Assembly: GCA_025449935.1 (NCBI GenBank)
Contig: JANWIJ010000029.1
Span: 1 to 64,000 of the forward strand
DNA from: Chitinophagaceae bacterium
GTDB lineage: Bacteria; Bacteroidota; Bacteroidia; Chitinophagales; Chitinophagaceae
Reading direction: 5' to 3'
Length of the DNA stretch: 64,000 bases
Position numbers and translations under genes: made by a program. Positions 23,416 through 31,335 of this stretch are shown here, one piece after another (position 1 is the first letter of the stretch; every line of letters begins with the position of its first letter). The notes below the pieces were generated by a model. That model worked only from the letters and a program-made list of their open reading frames with translations. It ran no database searches and was not told the origin of the DNA.

Positions 23416-24628
23416 ATTCTTTCAGTTTCCGGTACAAGGTTCTTTCACTGATGCCGAGGTCCAGGGCTGCATCTTTTCTTTTTCCGCGGTGTTTTTTCAG
23501 GGCTTTGATAATAAGTTCTTTTTCCTTGTCTACAATATTCAGGCTTTCTTCTACTTCTTCATGCTCATGAATATCGTTGTTCATGATAACCGGTTGTGCG
23601 GATGCTACCGATGGTTGCACAAGCATCGGCTGTACAGCTTCATGTGTTTTTGCTTCTTTTAGTTCATTGATGAAGGCCTGGTTTTGCGTGGCCATACCGG
23701 GGTTTTGCAACACATCAAGAAACATTCTTTTTAATTCTGTCACATCCCGCTTCATGTCAAAGAAGAGCTTGTAAAGAATTTCTCTTTCGTTGGAAAATTC
23801 ATGTGTATTGCCATTGGCAGATGCCAGGACGGGCAACCGGTTGTTGGAGTAGGGCTGTAAAAATTTACTCAGGTCTTTTGCCCCTATCTGTTTATCCTGT
23901 GAAAGAACTGAAATCTGTTCTGCAATATTCTTTAATTCCCGCACATTGCCGGGCCATGGATAGTTTATTAACAGTTGTTTTGCTTCATCATCTAATTGTA
24001 CCGGGGATGTTTTGTATTTATTCGCAAAATCAGCAGCAAATTTTCTGAAAAGCAGGTGAATGTCTTCGGGCCGGTCGTGCAGGGAGGGTACCCGGATAGG
24101 CACCGTGCTGAGCCGGTAATAAAGGTCTTCCCGGAATTTTCCAATTTGTACCAGTTGTAAAAGATCCTTATTGGTGGCAGCTATCACCCGCACATCAGTC
24201 TTCTGTACTTTGGATGAACCAACACGAATGTATTCACCTGTTTCGAGCACACGGAGCAATCTTGCCTGGGTTCCCAGGGGCAATTCACCGATCTCATCGA
24301 GGAAGATGGTCCCCCCGTTCACGGTTTCAAAATACCCTTTCCTGGCATCGGCAGCTCCTGTAAACGAACCTTTTTCATGCCCGAATAATTCCGAATCGAT
24401 GGTGCCTTCGGGGATGGCACCGCAGTTTACTGCAATAAACGGGTTGTGTTTCCGCGGAGAAAGTGAATGGATGATTTGTGAAAAAACTTCCTTACCCACA
24501 CCGCTTTCACCGTTAATCAGCACGGTCAGATCGGTATTGGCCACCTGTACGGCTACCTGCAACGCGTAATTTAATGCCGGGGCATTACCAATAATACCAA
24601 AACGATTTTTTATTACTTGAATATCCAT
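23399..24628 (-). CDS. Sigma-54-dependent activator without sensor domain
   Basis: A 409-residue AAA+ enhancer-binding protein. Walker A is GESGVGKE at 40-47, the sigma-54 contact loop GSFTGA is at 87-92, and Walker B is GGTIFLDE at 105-112. The R-finger region is present, and a C-terminal Fis-type helix-turn-helix (KRKDAALDLGISERTLYRKL) ends the protein. There is no receiver, GAF or PAS domain, so activity must be set by amount, by another protein or by the linker (residues about 270-360). It overlaps lptE by 17 nt. Confidence 0.93.
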   Translation of the reverse strand: MDIQVIKNRFGIIGNAPALNYALQVAVQVANTDLTVLINGESGVGKEVFSQIIHSLSPRKHNPFIAVNCGAIPEGTIDSELFGHEKGSFTGAADARKGYFETVNGGTIFLDEIGELPLGTQARLLRVLETGEYIRVGSSKVQKTDVRVIAATNKDLLQLVQIGKFREDLYYRLSTVPIRVPSLHDRPEDIHLLFRKFAADFANKYKTSPVQLDDEAKQLLINYPWPGNVRELKNIAEQISVLSQDKQIGAKDLSKFLQPYSNNRLPVLASANGNTHEFSNEREILYKLFFDMKRDVTELKRMFLDVLQNPGMATQNQAFINELKEAKTHEAVQPMLVQPSVASAQPVIMNNDIHEHEEVEESLNIVDKEKELIIKALKKHRGKRKDAALDLGISERTLYRKLKEYDIEE

Positions 24629-24652
24629 GTATTAATCTCCGGTCCGGTTTGA

Positions 24653-26074
24653 TCACTCAATAATTTTTCCCAGCAATGTTGCCTGTGTGCAGTGCGTAGC
24701 CTTCACCATCACGTAGTCTCCTTTTTCCAGCTGATGATTTTCTTTCGGGAACACCATGACTTTATTCTGACTGCTCCTTCCTTTCCAGGCAGTTGGATCC
24801 TTTTTACTATCTCCTTCAATCAGGACTTTAAATATTTTGCCAATGTCTTTTTGATTGCTTTCCAGCGACAACCTGTTTTGCAGGTCAACAATTTCCTGCA
24901 GCCTTTTTTTCTTTATCTCTTCCGGGACATCGTCCCGGTACCTTCTTTGTGCCAGCGTGCCCGGTCGTTCGCTGTAAAAGAACATGTAACTGAAATCGTA
25001 GCGACTGTGTTCCATAATGTCCAGCGTATCCTGGTGGTCTTGTTCTTCTTCGGTGCAAAACCCGGCAATGACATCTGAACTGAGCCCACAATCAGGAATA
25101 ATCTCGCGTATCCGCTTTACTTTGGCCATGTACCATTCCCTCGTGTAGGTCCGGTTCATTAACTGGAGAACGCGGGTAGAACCGCTTTGAACAGGCAAAT
25201 GAATGTAGTTACAGATATTTTCATACTTCGCCATGGTATGAAGAACATCGTCAGTTATATCTTTTGGATGCGAGGTGGAAAAGCGTACACGCAGAAGGGG
25301 AGAGACCCGGGCAACTTTCTCCAGCAATTTTGCAAACGTAATCGTCTCGTCATTTTTTTCCTGAACGAAATAATAGCTGTCCACATTTTGGCCAAGGAGT
25401 GTTATTTCTTTATAGCCTTTTTCAAACAGGTCGGTACATTCTGCAAGTATACTTTCGGTATCACGGCTTCTTTCCCGGCCACGGGTAAAAGGAACTACAC
25501 AGAAGGAACACATATTATTGCAACCCCGCATAATGCTGACAAATGCACTAACCCCATTACTGTCCAGGCGTACAGGGGAAATATCCGCATAAGTTTCATC
25601 CCGGCTTAATAACACATTGACGGCTTTTTGACCGCCTTCGGCTTCTTCCACTAATCCGGGCAGGGACCGGTAAGCATCCGGGCCCACCACTATATCCACC
25701 AGGTTTTCTTCTTCGAGGAATTTAGATTTCAACCGCTCTGCCATGCAGCCCAACACCCCCACGAGCATGCCTTTCTTCTCTTTCTTAAGTTTCTTAAATT
25801 CTGTGAGGCGTTTGCGAACCGTTTGTTCTGCTTTTTCCCGTATGGAGCAGGTATTAATGAATACCAGGTCGGCTTCTTCCAGGTTCCCGGTGGCACCAAA
25901 GCCTTCCTTATTTAAAATCGATGCCACAATTTCACTATCCGCAAAATTCATCTGGCAGCCATAGCTCTCAATATAAAACCGCTTTTTATATTGATTAGGG
26001 TCATTGACAAAAGGAGAAAAAGCCTCTCCCTGCCTTTTTTCATCCTGCACTTTATCTGTCACGTAGTCAAGCAT
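24653..26074 (-). CDS. miaB: tRNA-2-methylthio-N6-dimethylallyladenosine synthase MiaB
   Basis: A 473-residue radical-SAM methylthiotransferase that adds the 2-methylthio group to i6A37 in tRNAs reading UNN codons. The N-terminal MTTase domain starts [16 protein letters not shown] with the three cysteines for the auxiliary cluster. The radical-SAM motif is CNNMCSFC in [20 protein letters not shown], and a TRAM domain ends the protein. It is the first gene of the leftward set miaB - sigma-54 activator - lptE - TPR protein - secG, behind a good -7 box. Confidence 0.95.
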   Translation of the reverse strand: MLDYVTDKVQDEKRQGEAFSPFVNDPNQYKKRFYIESYGCQMNFADSEIVASILNKEGFGATGNLEEADLVFINTCSIREKAEQTVRKRLTEFKKLKKEKKGMLVGVLGCMAERLKSKFLEEENLVDIVVGPDAYRSLPGLVEEAEGGQKAVNVLLSRDETYADISPVRLDSNGVSAFVSIMRGCNNMCSFCVVPFTRGRERSRDTESILAECTDLFEKGYKEITLLGQNVDSYYFVQEKNDETITFAKLLEKVARVSPLLRVRFSTSHPKDITDDVLHTMAKYENICNYIHLPVQSGSTRVLQLMNRTYTREWYMAKVKRIREIIPDCGLSSDVIAGFCTEEEQDHQDTLDIMEHSRYDFSYMFFYSERPGTLAQRRYRDDVPEEIKKKRLQEIVDLQNRLSLESNQKDIGKIFKVLIEGDSKKDPTAWKGRSSQNKVMVFPKENHQLEKGDYVMVKATHCTQATLLGKIIE

Positions 26075-26109
26075 TCAACTTTAGATTTCCGGTTAAAAAT
26101 ATCGGGAGG

Positions 26110-26117
26110 CAAATATA
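26110..26117 (-). promoter_or_regulatory. Candidate -7 box for the miaB-lptE-secG transcript
   Basis: Minus-strand TATATTTG, a full match to TAnnTTTG, which would give a leader of about 30 nt before the miaB start at 26074. No clear -33 element was seen. Confidence 0.45.
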
Positions 26118-26169
26118 CCCAAATCCCGCGACATTGTGACAGGATGTCAGCATAGCATGAAATGCTGAT

Positions 26170-26185
26170 AGACAAACGTTTGTCT
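26170..26185. promoter_or_regulatory. 16-bp perfect palindrome, probable operator
   Basis: AGACAAACGTTTGTCT is a perfect palindrome in the divergent gap between miaB and the outer-membrane protein gene. It lies about 46 bp before the plus-strand -7 box and 53 bp behind the minus-strand one. Its shape, with an ACAAACGTTTGT core, resembles operators of TetR-family repressors. No such regulator is encoded nearby, so the binding protein is unknown. Confidence 0.5.
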
Positions 26186-26230
26186 TTACCGTTCCACTAA
26201 ATTATCGCCTGTTATACAGCAGGTTCAGGG

Positions 26231-26238
26231 TATCTTTG
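26231..26238 (+). promoter_or_regulatory. Candidate -7 box for the outer-membrane receptor gene
   Basis: TATCTTTG fully matches TAnnTTTG and lies 17 nt before the ATG at 26256. No clear -33 element was found at 19-21 nt. Confidence 0.4.
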
Positions 26239-26255
26239 GGAGTCTAAATGTTTCG

Positions 26256-28670
26256 ATGAGAAAAAGTATATTTTTTTTTGCTGCCATCCTTTTCGTTTTT
26301 ACAGCTGTGGCCCAGGATAAATCGATCCAGGGCATACTGGCGGGGAATGTGATGGATGATAAAAAGAAGGCCCTGGAAGGAGCTACTGTTCAACTCGTTT
26401 CCCTGGCGGATAGTATTAATAAGCAATCCATTCAAACTGACAAGACCGGTCAATTCGGGTTTACAGGGATCCATTTTGGTTATTATAAGCTTACCATCAG
26501 TTATATCGGGTTACAAACACTGACACTTGACAGCATTTATTTCAGGACGGAGCGGTATGATTTTAACCTGACGGATATTACCCTGGAACCCCGTTTAACC
26601 GACAAACTTGAAACGGTAGTGATCTATGCCGAGAAACCGTTAATACAGTCCAAGGATGGTAACATTACTTTTAATGCTGGTGAATCGGCACTGGCAGCGG
26701 GAAGTAACGCGAGTGACCTGCTGACAAATGTTCCATTGGTCGCAAAAGATCCGGATGGCAAAATAACGGTGAGGGGTAAAGAACCAAAAATTTTGATTGA
26801 TGATAAACCAGTGGAGTTGAACCTGCAGCAGTTGCAGGATTTATTAGAATCATTACCGGGCAGTTCTATTGAGAAAATAGAAGTGATGACCAACCCGCCG
26901 CCCCAGTATGCCAATGAGCAGGGAGGCGTAATCAATATTATTACCAAAAAAGGAAAAGTAGGTGTCAACGGGAGAATTTCAGTGACGGCTGGTACACGGG
27001 GTGAAGCTACTTTTAATGGAAGCTTTACTTACCGGAAGCAGGGGTTGGCGATCAATATTAATGCAGGAGGGGGGTATAACAGGTATGAAGGAAACGGTTA
27101 TACGGTCCGGAATAACCATTATGCGGACTCTTCCAATTTTTTTAATACCACGAATGATTACACGAATAAAAGTTTCAGACCGAATTTCCGGGTAAATATT
27201 GACTACGACATCAATAAGAACAACCTGCTGAACTTCACCTTCAATTATAACCAGAACAGCTACGACAATACCAGTCAGACAGAATACAGGAATGTCAACC
27301 GGTTTGATGAATTATGGCGGCTTAGCCAGCGTTTTGTCCGCAGCCAGGGTGATAATTACAGCCCCAACCTTAGCCTTAGCTATACCTGGAAAGGCAAACC
27401 AGGAGAAACATTAAAGATCATCACGGGGTTCAGCTATTCGTCGAATCAAAGCGACCGTGATTTTTACCAGGAATTTTTTAACCCCGACCATACTCCAAAC
27501 GGGATTGATTCGACACAGGAGCAGTTAAATGACACGAAGATCAACGGAAATAATATAAGGGTCAACTATGATAAAATGCTGGCTAACAAAAAGACATTCC
27601 TGTCGCTGGGAACAGCTTACAGCAGGAATAATAACCACGTGATTGTGGAGGCCAGCTACAAAAAGAAACCCGAGGGCGTTATGGAGAAACTCGAGCTGCT
27701 CAGCAACGATTTCTGGTTTCACCAGACGGTCAGCAACCTGCGTGGATCTGTAAAACAAATACTCGGTGAGAATTTCAGCTTTACTGCCGGAACCGCTGTT
27801 GAAAAAACCGCAATCTGGTTTGAATTATTAAAAGATGGAAAAGATGTCAGGAATAATTACTGGACCTGGCTGCCCTTTGCCAATATTAATAAAACGTGGA
27901 AGGAAAAACTAAACCTGACAGTTGCCTACCGCCGGAGCATCAACCGGCCCGGTATTGGTCACCTGAACCCCACTATTGATTTTTCAGATCCATACAATAT
28001 CCGTTTTGGTAATGAGAAATTAGAAGCTTCGACCGCACATAATTTTGATTTTATTATCGGGAGAACGAAACAAAAATATTATGTGAACCTTGGAACAGGG
28101 TATAATATTGTCCAGGATGTTTTCAGCCAGGTGAGAACCCTGTTGCCGGAGGGTAAAACGCAGATCACCTGGGAAAATATCAGCGGGCGGAAAGAATACG
28201 AAGTAAGCAGCTGGAACGGGGTTACCCTTACAAAAAAATTGAAAGTCAATGCCAGTGCCAGTTACACTTACAGCAAGTACAGTGCGTTTGATATAGCCGT
28301 GCGAAAATTCCGCAATGGCGGTTCTTTTACCTCCAATATCAACAGCAGCTTTACTCCCACCGACCTGTGGAGCATAACGGGTGGTTTTAATGTAAACAGG
28401 TTTGGTAACCCGCAGGGTTTTGCCCGCTGGAATACGAGTATGAATATGGGCGTACAGAAAAAATTCCTTAATAAACGCCTGGTCGCCACGGTCAATATCA
28501 TTGACCCGTTTGTGAACCAGCAACGGAGGATATTTACCTATGGAACTAATTTCAACCTGGAAAGTTATAGTGTAACCAATACGCGGAATTTCCGGCTGAG
28601 CCTTGCTTACAATTTTACCAAACAGCAAAAGAAGAAACCCGTATTACTGAAAACTATAAAACCATCCTGA
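26256..28670 (+). CDS. Outer-membrane beta-barrel / TonB-dependent receptor-like protein
   Basis: An 804-residue exported protein with a signal peptide (MRKSIFFFAAILFVFTAVAQ). Residues about 25-115 form a carboxypeptidase-regulatory-like beta domain (LAGNVMDDKKKALEGATVQL). A plug-like region follows (DLLTNVPLVAKDPDGKI, IEKIEVMTNPPPQYANEQGG, VINIITKKG), and the rest is a beta-barrel of the outer-membrane family common in Bacteroidota. No SusD-like partner is nearby, so the cargo is unknown. Regulation is probably through the palindrome upstream. The stop codon lies in a small hairpin (AACCATCC/GGATGGTT). Confidence 0.88.
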   Translation: MRKSIFFFAAILFVFTAVAQDKSIQGILAGNVMDDKKKALEGATVQLVSLADSINKQSIQTDKTGQFGFTGIHFGYYKLTISYIGLQTLTLDSIYFRTERYDFNLTDITLEPRLTDKLETVVIYAEKPLIQSKDGNITFNAGESALAAGSNASDLLTNVPLVAKDPDGKITVRGKEPKILIDDKPVELNLQQLQDLLESLPGSSIEKIEVMTNPPPQYANEQGGVINIITKKGKVGVNGRISVTAGTRGEATFNGSFTYRKQGLAININAGGGYNRYEGNGYTVRNNHYADSSNFFNTTNDYTNKSFRPNFRVNIDYDINKNNLLNFTFNYNQNSYDNTSQTEYRNVNRFDELWRLSQRFVRSQGDNYSPNLSLSYTWKGKPGETLKIITGFSYSSNQSDRDFYQEFFNPDHTPNGIDSTQEQLNDTKINGNNIRVNYDKMLANKKTFLSLGTAYSRNNNHVIVEASYKKKPEGVMEKLELLSNDFWFHQTVSNLRGSVKQILGENFSFTAGTAVEKTAIWFELLKDGKDVRNNYWTWLPFANINKTWKEKLNLTVAYRRSINRPGIGHLNPTIDFSDPYNIRFGNEKLEASTAHNFDFIIGRTKQKYYVNLGTGYNIVQDVFSQVRTLLPEGKTQITWENISGRKEYEVSSWNGVTLTKKLKVNASASYTYSKYSAFDIAVRKFRNGGSFTSNINSSFTPTDLWSITGGFNVNRFGNPQGFARWNTSMNMGVQKKFLNKRLVATVNIIDPFVNQQRRIFTYGTNFNLESYSVTNTRNFRLSLAYNFTKQQKKKPVLLKTIKPS

Positions 28671-28682
28671 TGGATGGTTGCA

Positions 28683-28703
28683 GAGCGGAAGACCGGACTC
28701 GAA
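28683..28703 (-). repeat. Duplicated 3' end of tRNA-Gly (21 bp)
   Basis: GAGCGGAAGACCGGACTC and the next three bases are identical to 29007-29027 inside the tRNA-Gly gene, covering the T-loop 3' part, acceptor strand, discriminator base and first C of CCA. It is a direct repeat, 324 bp from the gene. Beyond it the sequence diverges from the tRNA, so this is a fragment and not a tRNA gene. Confidence 0.8.
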
Positions 28704-28711
28704 TGCCGGCG

Positions 28712-29001
28712 CTAAAGGCCGGCACCGGGACCGGCAGAGCCGCGTCCCGGCCGGGCGTCACTTTGTTTTTCAATGAAGCGCCTTAGCTTTTCTCTATTCA
28801 TATTTTTTAATTTTCGCTCCACCGCATAGCCTCACTTCTGGTTGGCTTTTGAATGCTGCAGATGATATCCCAGGGGAGATAGGATGAAGTAAATTTCTCA
28901 TAACCCTTGTTATGACGTTCGATTCGTAGCGTTAAATCCGAAGTCTGCCCGATATAAAAAATATCATGCGAATGGCTATACAGAATGTAGACCAGGAACA
29001 T
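28712..29001 (-). pseudogene. GIY-YIG nuclease family protein, frameshifted
   Basis: The first 60 residues are a typical small GIY-YIG domain: VYILYSHSHDIFYIGQT with the two Tyr motifs, DLTLRIERHN with the conserved Arg, and RSEAMR. The frame then ends after four more codons (WSEN), but the family continues in the next frame as VERKLKNMNREKLRRFIEKQ and stops at 28712, giving about 97 residues. One missing G in the ATGCGGTGG region would explain it. The gene is either a recent pseudogene or carries a single-base sequencing error. The ATG starts 3 nt after the tRNA-Gly CCA. Confidence 0.7.
28725..28750. repeat. GC-rich REP-like hairpin
   Basis: CCGGGAC (28725-28731) pairs with GTCCCGG (28744-28750), and inside them CGGC pairs with GCCG around AGA. 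It is embedded in a 60-bp stretch of GCCGG/CCGGC words, far richer in GC than the genes around it. It lies at the distal end of the GIY-YIG frame, next to the duplicated tRNA end. Confidence 0.6.
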
Positions 29002-29004
29002 TGT

Positions 29005-29080
29005 TGGAGCGGAAGACCGGACTCGAACCGGCTACCTACAGCTTGGGAAGCTGTCGCTCTACCAGGTGAGCTACTTCCGC
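29005..29080 (-). tRNA. tRNA-Gly(CCC)
   Basis: A complete cloverleaf on the minus strand. The acceptor pair is GCGGAAG/CTTCCGC, the D arm contains TAGCTCACCTGGTAGAGC, the anticodon stem ACAGC/GCTGT encloses loop TTCCCAA (anticodon CCC, codon GGG), the T arm GCCGG/CCGGT encloses TTCGAGT, the discriminator is T, and CCA is encoded. The GIY-YIG gene starts 3 nt downstream, so both must share a primary transcript or at least overlapping processing signals. Confidence 0.95.
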
Positions 29081-29106
29081 TTGTTTTAATTTCCCCGGTT
29101 CCTAAT

Positions 29107-29625
29107 TTACGAAACAGATTTCTGAAATGAAATTTTCTTTGCGAGCCAGCTGTCTTTCACAGGCACCAGCCATGTATTTTCCAGTTCTTCTTTTGTCTGC
29201 ACAAGATTATTAAAGTATAAAGTGTCCGCATCAATAAACCCATTATCAAAAGCATATTGTATCTGCGCCAGGGGCAAAAGCTGGATCTTATCATTGAGCC
29301 AGAAAGCCAGCGTGGTTCTGTCAAACAGGTTGACCTTAAACCGTTGTTCAATATCTTTTATCAGCCTCACGGAACTATCGGTACTGCACCCGCTGACCCC
29401 GGTAGCTGTCTCGTCGGCCAGCAAAACGATAAACTGCCCGAAGAACAAGTGTGCCTCTCCTTTTACAGGTGTGCCATGACTTTTCCACTGACTCGAAAAT
29501 TCTTTCAGCAGTTCTTCCATTTCAAGCGCTTCGTTCAGGGTAAACAACCGGTTACACTGGTAGATCCACACTCTTGATCCGGGATGAAAATTACCGTCCA
29601 GCAGGTATTTATAGTCGGGTTTCAT
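29107..29625 (-). CDS. Conserved Bacteroidota protein (often labelled ABC transporter ATPase)
   Basis: A 172-residue soluble protein, with features YKYLLDGNFHPGSRVWIYQCNR and HLFFGQFIVLLADET. In databases similar Bacteroidota proteins are frequently called ABC transporter ATPase, but no Walker A, Walker B or ABC signature is present, so that name is not supported here. The function is unknown. It lies 26 nt upstream of tRNA-Gly on the same strand and may be co-transcribed with it. Confidence 0.75.
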   Translation of the reverse strand: MKPDYKYLLDGNFHPGSRVWIYQCNRLFTLNEALEMEELLKEFSSQWKSHGTPVKGEAHLFFGQFIVLLADETATGVSGCSTDSSVRLIKDIEQRFKVNLFDRTTLAFWLNDKIQLLPLAQIQYAFDNGFIDADTLYFNNLVQTKEELENTWLVPVKDSWLAKKISFQKSVS

Positions 29626-29654
29626 ACCGCTAAATTACAACCAAATAAATACCC

Positions 29655-30068
29655 TTGAAATATTTGCCAAAACCGGAGAATAAGATACTGGTCCATTGGA
29701 CCTACAGCCCCGGAGAATGGAGCAATTTCCTCCGTTGCAGCTTCAAACAAAAAGGATTTCTTTTATACATAATTCATTTGGCCATATCCCCATTTTCGAA
29801 AAGTATAACGGAAGTAAAAATTACGCGTCATGCAGTCTCCATCGGAAATGCACTGTATCATTTCAGTACGGATAGTCACCTGCTGAGAAAAATTGATCTG
29901 CGGGATGAAGACCGGCAGAATATACTGGCCATCACCTATGACCGGCTTTATGGCAACAGAACATCGCGTAATGAAATCCGGGTTCCCATCCCCCGGGGAA
30001 AATTGAAAGAAGCGGTACAAATTCAGGAAAGTCTGTCCCCTGCGTTAATAAACCCTCAACTGGTATAA
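29655..30068 (+). CDS. Conserved hypothetical protein
   Basis: A 137-residue protein with no signal peptide. It is basic, with two mostly polar halves (NKILVHWTYSPGEWSNFLRC; DEDRQNILAITYDRLYG). I do not recognise a family. It faces away from the preceding gene across a 29-bp gap, and its 3' end overlaps the convergent next gene by 24 nt. Codon use and composition look normal for the window. Confidence 0.65.
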   Translation: MKYLPKPENKILVHWTYSPGEWSNFLRCSFKQKGFLLYIIHLAISPFSKSITEVKITRHAVSIGNALYHFSTDSHLLRKIDLRDEDRQNILAITYDRLYGNRTSRNEIRVPIPRGKLKEAVQIQESLSPALINPQLV

Positions 30069-30509
30069 AAAATCAAATTCCTCCCTGTCATCTTCGTTAA
30101 GAACAAATCCCAATGAGGCCATCTGTTCACCTTTCGAAGCCAGGTTCCCTGATGAATCATACACGGGCCAATGATCGGTCCGGGATAAAAACTCCCAGTT
30201 TCCGGGTCCGTTCTTTTTCTTGTAAATAACTAGCCCCAGCACGATATGAGGTGTGTTCTGCAGGTGGCTCTGCAATACCTCTACCTGTATCCCAATGTTG
30301 TAATCGTTGATCCTGGCGATTGCTGTAACCGGGCTGAGCGGATTGGCAGTTAATTGAATGGTTTTGGGCGTAATAAGGTTGCTGGTGTCCGGCTCATAAG
30401 TCTCCTTATCTATTTTTGTGATGGATTTAAGCCGGAATTCAATTTTTGTTTGTGCAGCTCCGCTGAAGATGTTGAGGAGGAACAGGAAAGTGACAAAATG
30501 TTTTTTCAT
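30045..30509 (-). CDS. Secreted hypothetical protein
   Basis: A 154-residue protein with a signal peptide (MKKHFVTFLFLLNIFSGAAQ) and a mature part rich in beta-prone segments (TKIEFRLKSITKIDKETYE, NIGIQVEVLQSHLQNTPHIVLG). No family is recognised. It sits 2 nt downstream of the Fe-S protein gene on the same strand and so is probably in its transcript. Confidence 0.65.
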   Translation of the reverse strand: MKKHFVTFLFLLNIFSGAAQTKIEFRLKSITKIDKETYEPDTSNLITPKTIQLTANPLSPVTAIARINDYNIGIQVEVLQSHLQNTPHIVLGLVIYKKKNGPGNWEFLSRTDHWPVYDSSGNLASKGEQMASLGFVLNEDDREEFDFLYQLRVY

Positions 30510-30511
30510 AT

Positions 30512-31291
30512 TCAGGCGAGGCTTGCAGCGATTAATTCAGCGATATCCATCACTTTCACGGTTTCTTCTTTCTCCGCCAGTTTCACACCGTCGGTCATCA
30601 TGGTATTGCAAAAGGGGCAGGCTGATGCAATGATAGAAGCGCCCGTGCCGATGGCTTCGTGACTGCGTTCAATATTTATTCTTGTAATCCCTTTTTCTTC
30701 TTCTTTCCACATTTGTGCTCCTCCAGCACCGCAACAAAGGCCGTTACTTTTACAGCGTTTCATTTCTACCAGTTCTGCATCCAGTGCTTCAAGCACTTTT
30801 CTGGGCGCTTCATAAATGTTATTGGCCCGGCCAAGGTAGCAACTGTCGTGGTAGGTTATTTTTTTACCGGTAAAAGAGCCGCCTTCCTTCAGTTTAATTT
30901 TTCCATTGTTTATGAGCTCCTGTAAAAACACGGTATGATGGATGACCTCATAGTTGCCGCCCAGTTCGGGGTATTCATTCTTTATAGTATTGAAGCAATG
31001 CGGGCAGGCCGTTACTATTTTTTTAATACCATAATTATTCAACACCTGGATATTCTGGTAGGCCATCACCTGGAACATAAACTCATTACCGGCACGCCTG
31101 ACCGGGTCTCCGGTGCACATTTCTTCTTTGCCTAAAATCGCATAGTTGATGCCGATCTTATCCAGGATAGTAACAAAAGCCCTGGTGATCTTCTGCGCCC
31201 GCTGGTCAAAACTGCCGGCACAACCCACCCAGAAAAGAACTTCGGGGGACTGGCCGTTGGCAAACATTTCTGCGACAGTGCGGATCTGCAT
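30512..31291 (-). CDS. (Fe-S)-binding protein, heterodisulfide reductase B-like (CCG domains)
   Basis: A 259-residue protein with two cysteine-rich CCG domains. The first carries FWVGCAGSFDQRA and TACPHCFNTIKNEYPE; the second carries YHDSCYLGRANNIYEAPR, CKSNGLCCGAGGAQMW and ASACPFC. Such domains bind special [4Fe-4S] clusters in HdrB, GlpC and LutA-type proteins. Its natural partner is probably the membrane Fe-S protein at 34861-36189, which has the matching HdrC-like ferredoxin part. The ORF track starts 19 codons earlier; ATG 31291 (MQIRTVAEMF) is preferred. The electron donor and acceptor are unknown. Confidence 0.87.
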   Translation of the reverse strand: MQIRTVAEMFANGQSPEVLFWVGCAGSFDQRAQKITRAFVTILDKIGINYAILGKEEMCTGDPVRRAGNEFMFQVMAYQNIQVLNNYGIKKIVTACPHCFNTIKNEYPELGGNYEVIHHTVFLQELINNGKIKLKEGGSFTGKKITYHDSCYLGRANNIYEAPRKVLEALDAELVEMKRCKSNGLCCGAGGAQMWKEEEKGITRINIERSHEAIGTGASIIASACPFCNTMMTDGVKLAEKEETVKVMDIAELIAASLA

Positions 31292-31335
31292 ATTATTGGT
31301 TTGGATCAATGCAATATTAATACAATTCACCTTAT

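Larger units (their letters stand above)
28683..29006 (-). mobile_element. Candidate tRNA-linked GIY-YIG cassette
   Basis: In the direction of the tRNA the order is: tRNA-Gly 3' end, GIY-YIG nuclease gene, GC-rich hairpin, duplicated tRNA-Gly 3' end. A 21-bp direct repeat of the tRNA 3' end at both borders is what site-specific insertion at a tRNA gene leaves. No integrase is present, so the nuclease itself or a helper encoded elsewhere would have to act. The cassette call is inference; the repeat and gene order are seen directly. Confidence 0.45.

Noticed and set aside
29107-29625. ABC transporter ATPase name often given to such proteins
   Set aside because: No Walker A, Walker B or ABC signature in 172 residues; kept as a protein of unknown function.
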